NCBI GenBank assembly: GCA_024741835.1
Contig: JAENRP010000188.1
Coordinates: forward strand, 1 to 64,000
Direction: 5' to 3'
DNA: 64,000 nt
Source: Diplocarpon mali
Taxonomy: Eukaryota > Ascomycota > Leotiomycetes > Helotiales > Drepanopezizaceae
The notes under the pieces are model-generated. The model worked only from the letters and a program-made list of their open reading frames with translations. It was not told the DNA's origin and searched no databases. Positions 59,130 to 64,000 of the stretch are shown here, one piece after another. Both the position numbers and the translations under genes were made by a program. Within the stretch, counting starts at the first letter, position 1; the number at the start of each line of letters is the position of its first letter.

Positions 59130-59197
59130 ACTCCTAGGCCCGGCCTATAAGTGACTTTAGCGCAGATCAATTCCACTCCTAAGCCCGGCCTATAAGT
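59130..59197. repeat. Pair of palindromic modules in the gypsy-D1 RNase H-integrase linker
   Basis: Units at 59130-59152 and 59175-59197, again 45 bp apart, reading TPRPGLQV and TPKPGLQV in frame (stops restored to Q). The same period as the other gypsy-D pair, but a different location. Confidence 0.87.
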
Positions 59198-60837
59198 AAC
59201 GATTATACCAATCGCGCTAATAGAGGCACCTACTAACCTAATGTCTAAAGTCGAATATAATATAGCAAACTACTACATTATCGACAAGGTCATTTAAGCT
59301 AATAAGACCTCCCTTAAGCTATAGAAGTTCCGAGATAAGGCATAGAGCTATAGCCTTAATTACGAACTCAGCTAAGGCAAACTCTTTTTTTAAAGTAGAC
59401 TTATTATACTATTATAACCTCTGGAACTATAAATAGCCTTAATTCGTTATATATATAAGTAACCTTGCGTCGCATACGCTGGAATCAGGAAAACAAGGCT
59501 TCTAATAGGAAGAAAATACTATTAGAAAAGCCTTAGTAGTAATGTTAGTACTTATATTTAGAACTATTATTATTTAAGAATGAAAGCTCGTTATAATAAA
59601 ACCCTAGGTTTCCTATAACCCTTGCCAATTTCCGAACAAGTATACTAACACTTGACTATGGATTTTACAAAGCTCCTGCTTAATAAACTCGGCTACGACT
59701 TTGTATTAGTAATAATAGACCGATTATTAAAGAAGGCAGTATCGATCCTATACTATAAGATAGTTAATGCAAAAGGCCTTGCAGAGTTGTTTTTAATTCA
59801 TTAGATATACTATTTTAGTATACCTAACTCGATTCTATTAGATAGAGGCGCCTAATTCATCTCTTCCTTTTAAAAAGAGCTCTATCGGATACTAGATATA
59901 AAGGTTAAGCTAACTATAGCCTATAACCTTAATATCAATAGCCAAATTAAAATTATGAATTAGTACTTAAAATAACGCCTTAGACCGTTCTACTTATACT
60001 ACTAAGATAATTAGAGTCGTCTCTTGCTTTTAATAGATATTGCCTAATTGACCTTGCCTTATAAATCCTTAAGGCAAATTTCCCCTTTTTAAGTGCTAAA
60101 CAGCTATAAAGCTCGCTTATCTTAGAATTTAATTAACCTAAAGCCTTTATAGATAGCAATTAAGAGATTAAATTGTAAAACGGCGCTTTATATAACTATT
60201 AGAGCTTTAAAAGTAGTCTAATTCGCTTAATTATCTCTTTAAGTATAATAGGCTAAAATGAAATAGCTTGCAGATCTCTACTGCTAGCTAGTTAATTAGA
60301 CTATAGGAGATAATATGCTAATTAGTACTAAAAATTGGAAACTAAACCGGCCGAGCCGAAAGCTCTTTAATAAGTGGTATAGCCTAGTAAAAGTACTAGA
60401 AAAGCTAAGAGAAAGCTAGAAGTTACAATTGCCTAATTCGCTCTATTCGATCTACCTTATATTCTACTCCCACTTATTGCGAAAATATATTCCTAACCTT
60501 TTACTAGGCTAAGCTTAGGAACCTCCTGCCTTAATTAAAGTACTATTAGAATAAGAAGAGTAGGAGATAGAAGAAATAATTGGATCTTGTATTTAAGTTA
60601 AGAAGCTTAAATATTAAATTAAGTAAAAAGGAGCTGATAAAGACCTCGAATAGTACCTATGCTCTAATACTATAATAGCGCTATATGCTATTTGAGATTT
60701 CCATCTAAAGAACCCTTAAGCTAAAGGGCCACTAAGGGTGCTATTAAGCTGGCTTAGGTCATATAATAATAGAGTTGACGATTATAAGGACTTAAAGGAT
60801 AATACACCTATAGATACAATTGTGCAAGCGCAGTTTT

Positions 60838-60854
60838 TCAAAAGGGGAGGGTAG
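60838..60854 (+). promoter_or_regulatory. Polypurine tract of gypsy-D1
   Basis: AAAAGGGGAGGGTAG directly before the 3' LTR. It encodes the last residues and the stop, as in gypsy-A1. Confidence 0.75.
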
Positions 60855-61098
60855 TATTACGGCTATATCATATGCATAGTTATATTACGTAGCGAAGTCA
60901 GGTGCACGCTAAGGTAGCGAGGTGGCTAAATCACGTGCACGCTAATGAAGCACCTGTACTTATTCTGGAGGAGCTCTACTAGAGACTCTCTCTTCTTCTT
61001 CATCTTTTCTTCTCTATTATATAGCGTACCTCTTGAGGTAATACAGTCAGCGTTACTCGATTATCGCCCCTCTATACGCTCCAGAGCAAGTCGTAATA
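60855..61098 (+). repeat. 3' LTR of gypsy-D1
   Basis: 244 bp, TATTACGG to GTCGTAATA, followed by the ATTAA duplication. Confidence 0.92.
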
Positions 61099-64000
61099 AT
61101 TAATTATACTGACTTTCTAATAATAGAGAATTCTTTAAACGATATTCTTTTAAGAATGCCCTTTATTTTAAAATCTCAGCTAATATTTAACTATCTTAGA
61201 AATAGTCTTATAAAAGCTAGTCTTTAGAATATAGATCGATCTTTAAAAGGATAAATAGCTACTATAGGAGATATAGTCGAATTTTAAAACGAGGTTTTAA
61301 AAAACAATTAGCTAGTATAAGGGCTAGGCTTAATACTAGTAAAGGAAGGCACCTAATAAAGAGTTATAATAAAAGGAAGGTAAGTCTGCCGATTTTAAAT
61401 AATAGTAATTTAACCTACAGTCCTGGCTTAAGAGTCAAATCTGGAATTTTAAAAAATAGTACAATCGGCGTTTTATTAGATTAATAATTAAAAAAAAAGA
61501 AAAATAAAGTAGAAAAGAGGGTTTATTTTATAAATTTCGATAATTTACTAATTATTTTAAAAAACCTAAAGACCACTTATAGGCCGGACTTATAAGTGAA
61601 AAATAATAAAATTACTAATAATATTTCTATTTATATACTTTAAATTGACGACTTAGAAAATCTTTTATTTATTTTTAAAAAGGCAAATTTAAACCGTTTT
61701 ATAAGATTTGATAAAAAAGGAAAGAAGTAAAGAAGTATAGTACTAGCTAATATTCGAACTATATATAAAAGTAAGGCTAATAAAGTACAACTAATAGATT
61801 AGGGAATCTCTAATAGCTTAAAGCTTAAAGGCTTGAATAATTGGTTTGAATAAGATAAGAAGCTTCGACCTTTGAAACCGGGTGGCAAATTCGATAAGTT
61901 TATTATAAGTAGATTTTCTAATAAATCTATTAGATATCGGCTAATAAAAGAGCATTTTAATATGCTAAAAATTAAAGATGATTTAATAAAGTAAGAAGGC
62001 AAACTACTTTATAAAACCTTAATAAATCGAGAGGACGCTTTAGCTTTTAATTAAATAGAACTAGGCTAGATTCGAGAAGAAGTCATACCTTATATTAAAA
62101 TTAAGATAATACCTTATAAAGCTTAGTAAGAGAAAACATTTAAGGTCCTTAAAGCTCTTTAAGAAAAGGTAATCGAAATATTAAAAGATAGGCTAAAGCA
62201 AGGTATTCTCGAGTTCTGTAATAGCCCTTATAAAAACAAATGGTTCCTAATAGCTAAGAAAGAGAAGGGAACTTATAGACTAATAATAGCAATAGTAGAG
62301 ATGAACCGAGTAACTATTAAGGATACTAATATCCCTCCGAATATAGATAAGTTCTTAAATGAATTTATAGGATTAACTTATAGCTCTCTTATTAACTTCT
62401 TCTTTAGATATAACTAATTTATTCTTAATATTAAATCGAAAGATATAATAGCAATTCAAACCTCTCTTAAGCTACTTTAAATAATAAGATTACCTTAAGG
62501 GGCTATAAATTCGATTGCTTAATTTATTTAAGTAATCTATAAAATACTAATAGATTATATACCTAATATTACGCTCCCTTATATAGACAATATAAGAGTA
62601 AAAGGATTAAGATCATTTTATAATTATAAAGAAGTTCTTCTTAATATATAACGATTTATAATAAAACACATTTAGAACCTAAACTAAGTACTTATACGAT
62701 TTAAAAGGGTAAGAGTAATAGTTAGTCTAAAGTTATAATACTATCTTTTATTAATAGAAATTATTAGTTTTATTACTAATTCCAATAGCCGAAGTCCTTA
62801 AAGGGCTAAAGTACTTAAAATCGATAAATAGAAGAGGTATAATAATATAATAGAAGCTCGCGCGTTTATTAGCGTTATAGTATACTATTGTATTTAGATT
62901 AAGGATTTCGCTAAAAAGGCAGTACCTATTTACGCCTTATTTTGAAAAGGGGCTAAGTTTCAATAAGAGGAACCTTAAATAGAGGCTATAAAACAACTAA
63001 AGCAAGCGTTGCTTAAAGTGCTATATTTGATTAAAATAGACTATAGAGCTAACGCTAGGCTAATTATATTAATAGTTGATATAAGCTTAATTAAATAGGA
63101 TACTATCCTTTAATAAGCTAATAGCTAATAGAAAAGACATCTAGCTTGCTTTAAAAGTGGTCTTTAGAATCTAGTAGAGATAAAGTATAATGCTATTAAA
63201 TAGGAATGCAAAGGCGCTTTAAAAGCAATAAAAAAGATAAGAAGCGACCTCTATAGCACTTACTTTATCCTTAAAACTAATACTAAAGTGCTAGTAGAAT
63301 AATTGAATAAAGCTGCAAGTGACCTACTAAGAGCCTTGCTAATAAAATAGATTACTTAAATAAGACTAATAGACTTTAAAGTCAAATATATTCTAAGAAT
63401 AAAAAATACTATTACTAATAGCCTTTTAAAAAGAACTTATCCCTACCCCTTTAATTTAATTAAAGAAGATAAAATAGATATTAATAAGTAGGTAGAAAAC
63501 GAAGTTGATTATCTATTAATATATTGCCTTAAAGGGACTCGACTCGCAGTCCTAGCTTATAAGTTAAATAAGAGAATTTTATCACTTAACTACTTAAGTA
63601 ACTTTAAAGAAATCGCAAAATTTTTAATTACGCTTAAATAACTAAAGACAGTTTCTCTTAAGGATTTTCAAAAGTTCAAAGCTAAAGCTCTGATTTATTT
63701 AATATAAAGAAGGCGGTTATTTAAAAGGAGCAATAACTCATTTCCTATATAACTCTATTTAAATAATAATAAACTATAAGCTAAGGCTATTTAAGATATT
63801 TATAAGGAGATAGGCTACTAAAGGGCTAAGTCTACTTATTATTAGCTCTTAAGAAAATTCTTTTAAAAAGGTTCTTTTAAAGATTGTAAAGCTTTTGTGA
63901 AAAGCTATATCCCTTATTAGAAACGAAAACCTAATTATAAAAAGAATCCCCTATTCCTAACCTAGACATTAGGCCTTTTTTATAAAATCAGCCTTAATAT
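61099..64000 (+). pseudogene. gypsy-C2 protease-RT-RNase H-integrase remnant, runs off the window
   Basis: The last visible segment of gypsy-C2, the plus-strand counterpart of gypsy-C3 50260-47430. Protease end at 61104-61330 (NYTDFLIIENSLNDILL). RT at 62160-62660: LKDRLKQGILEF, WFLIAKKEKGTYRLI, FRYNQFILNIKSKDIIAIQT. RNase H at 62990-63450: QALLKVLYLIKIDYRANARL, LYSTYFILKTNTKVLVE. Start of the integrase zinc domain at 63790-63920 (YYQLLRKFF, KDCKAFVKS). Palindromic units at 61413, 61575 and 63542 sit at the same places as in C3 (49934, 49772, 47805). Whether this copy also carries ORFs X and Y lies beyond the window. Confidence 0.88.

Larger units (their letters stand above)
56641..60854 (+). 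pseudogene. gypsy-D1 Pol polyprotein, RIP-inactivated
   Basis: Protease region 56660-56980. A linker with two palindromic units follows (57198, 57243), in an open stretch of 80 codons. RT at 57780-58450: EPFYRLTNE, ALSSL-VALILFIRKA, YLYIDY-KLNALIKKDPYLIPLI, LLNYLNDFYSTYLNNILIY (ancestrally YLDDILIY). RNase H at 58600-59000: LKTDASDSIVASVL, NKELLAIFRSF. Two more palindromic units (59130, 59175) lie in the RNase H-integrase linker. Integrase at 59560-60150: TMDFTKLLLNKLGYDFVLVI, LLDRGA-FISSF, NLNINSQIKIMN (D, D and E region). Chromodomain-like region and tail at 60300-60854 (DFHLKNP, VDDYKDLKDNTPID, FFKRGG). The stop TAG abuts the 3' LTR. Confidence 0.92.
53846..61098 (+). mobile_element. Complete Ty3/gypsy element gypsy-D1
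   Basis: 7,253 bp with 244-bp LTRs (53846-54089, 60855-61098) whose inverted ends are TGTTACG/CGTAACA (RIP-altered at the right). Duplication ATTAA at 53841-53845 and 61099-61103. It has an unusually long leader with tandem repeats, gag, protease, RT, RNase H, integrase and a chromodomain-type C-terminus. It is inserted in gypsy-C2. Five palindromic units are present (55411, 57198, 57243, 59130, 59175). Confidence 0.94.

Noticed and set aside
1..64000. Host genes, rRNA or secondary-metabolite genes between the elements
   Set aside because: Every stretch longer than about 300 bases could be assigned to a retrotransposon part or leader, except piece F.

Overview
This window looks like an AT-rich, gene-poor block of a filamentous ascomycete (Pezizomycotina) chromosome. 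It is built entirely from LTR retrotransposons that have decayed in the manner of repeat-induced point mutation (RIP). Conceptual translations keep clear retroviral-type domains, but nearly every ancestral CAA, CAG or TGG codon has become TAA or TAG, and TG/CA dinucleotides have become TA. No reading frame exceeds about 120 codons. I find no host gene, rRNA, tRNA or CRISPR array. The species cannot be named from the sequence.

Layout, left to right. (1) 1-634: 3' end of a Ty3/gypsy element (gypsy-A1), inserted in a minus-strand Ty1/copia element (copia-0, 635-3026 and 8504-10168). A complete copia element (copia-A1, 3027-8503, target duplication AATAT) is inserted in copia-0. (2) 10169-21890: an old minus-strand copia element (copia-B1), split by copia-0, by a second complete copy of its own family (copia-B2, 11259-17297) and by a small internally deleted gypsy (gypsy-C1, 18742-21672). 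(3) 21891-28109: a 5' portion of gypsy-A2, an unidentified piece F around an assembly gap (25034-25105), the 5' part of copia-B3, a gypsy-D2 gag/protease fragment and a broken copia-B LTR. (4) 28110-28909: element E, little mutated, with an LTR and the end of a coiled-coil ORF. (5) 28914 to the window end: gypsy-C2 (plus strand), split by copia-A2 (30107-35784), by a 15.7-kb gypsy of the same family (gypsy-C3, 38090-53799, minus) and by a complete gypsy-D1 (53846-61098). Most junctions have matching target-site duplications, so the nesting order can be read directly.

Each element once made its own replication proteins: Gag (zinc knuckle), protease, integrase, reverse transcriptase and RNase H, in the copia order PR-IN-RT-RH or the gypsy order PR-RT-RH-IN. 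All three copia families carry a primer site complementary to the anticodon arm of initiator tRNA-Met.

Two things look new. First, a 23-bp quasi-palindrome (arm ACTCCTAGGCC, one central base, arm GGCCTGCGAGT) occurs more than 50 times inside the coding regions of four different retrotransposon families. It mostly sits in inter-domain linkers, and where copies are clustered their start-to-start spacing is always a multiple of three. Second, gypsy-C3 carries, after its integrase, two large paralogous ORFs (X and Y, each about 1,100 codons) that I cannot assign to any family.
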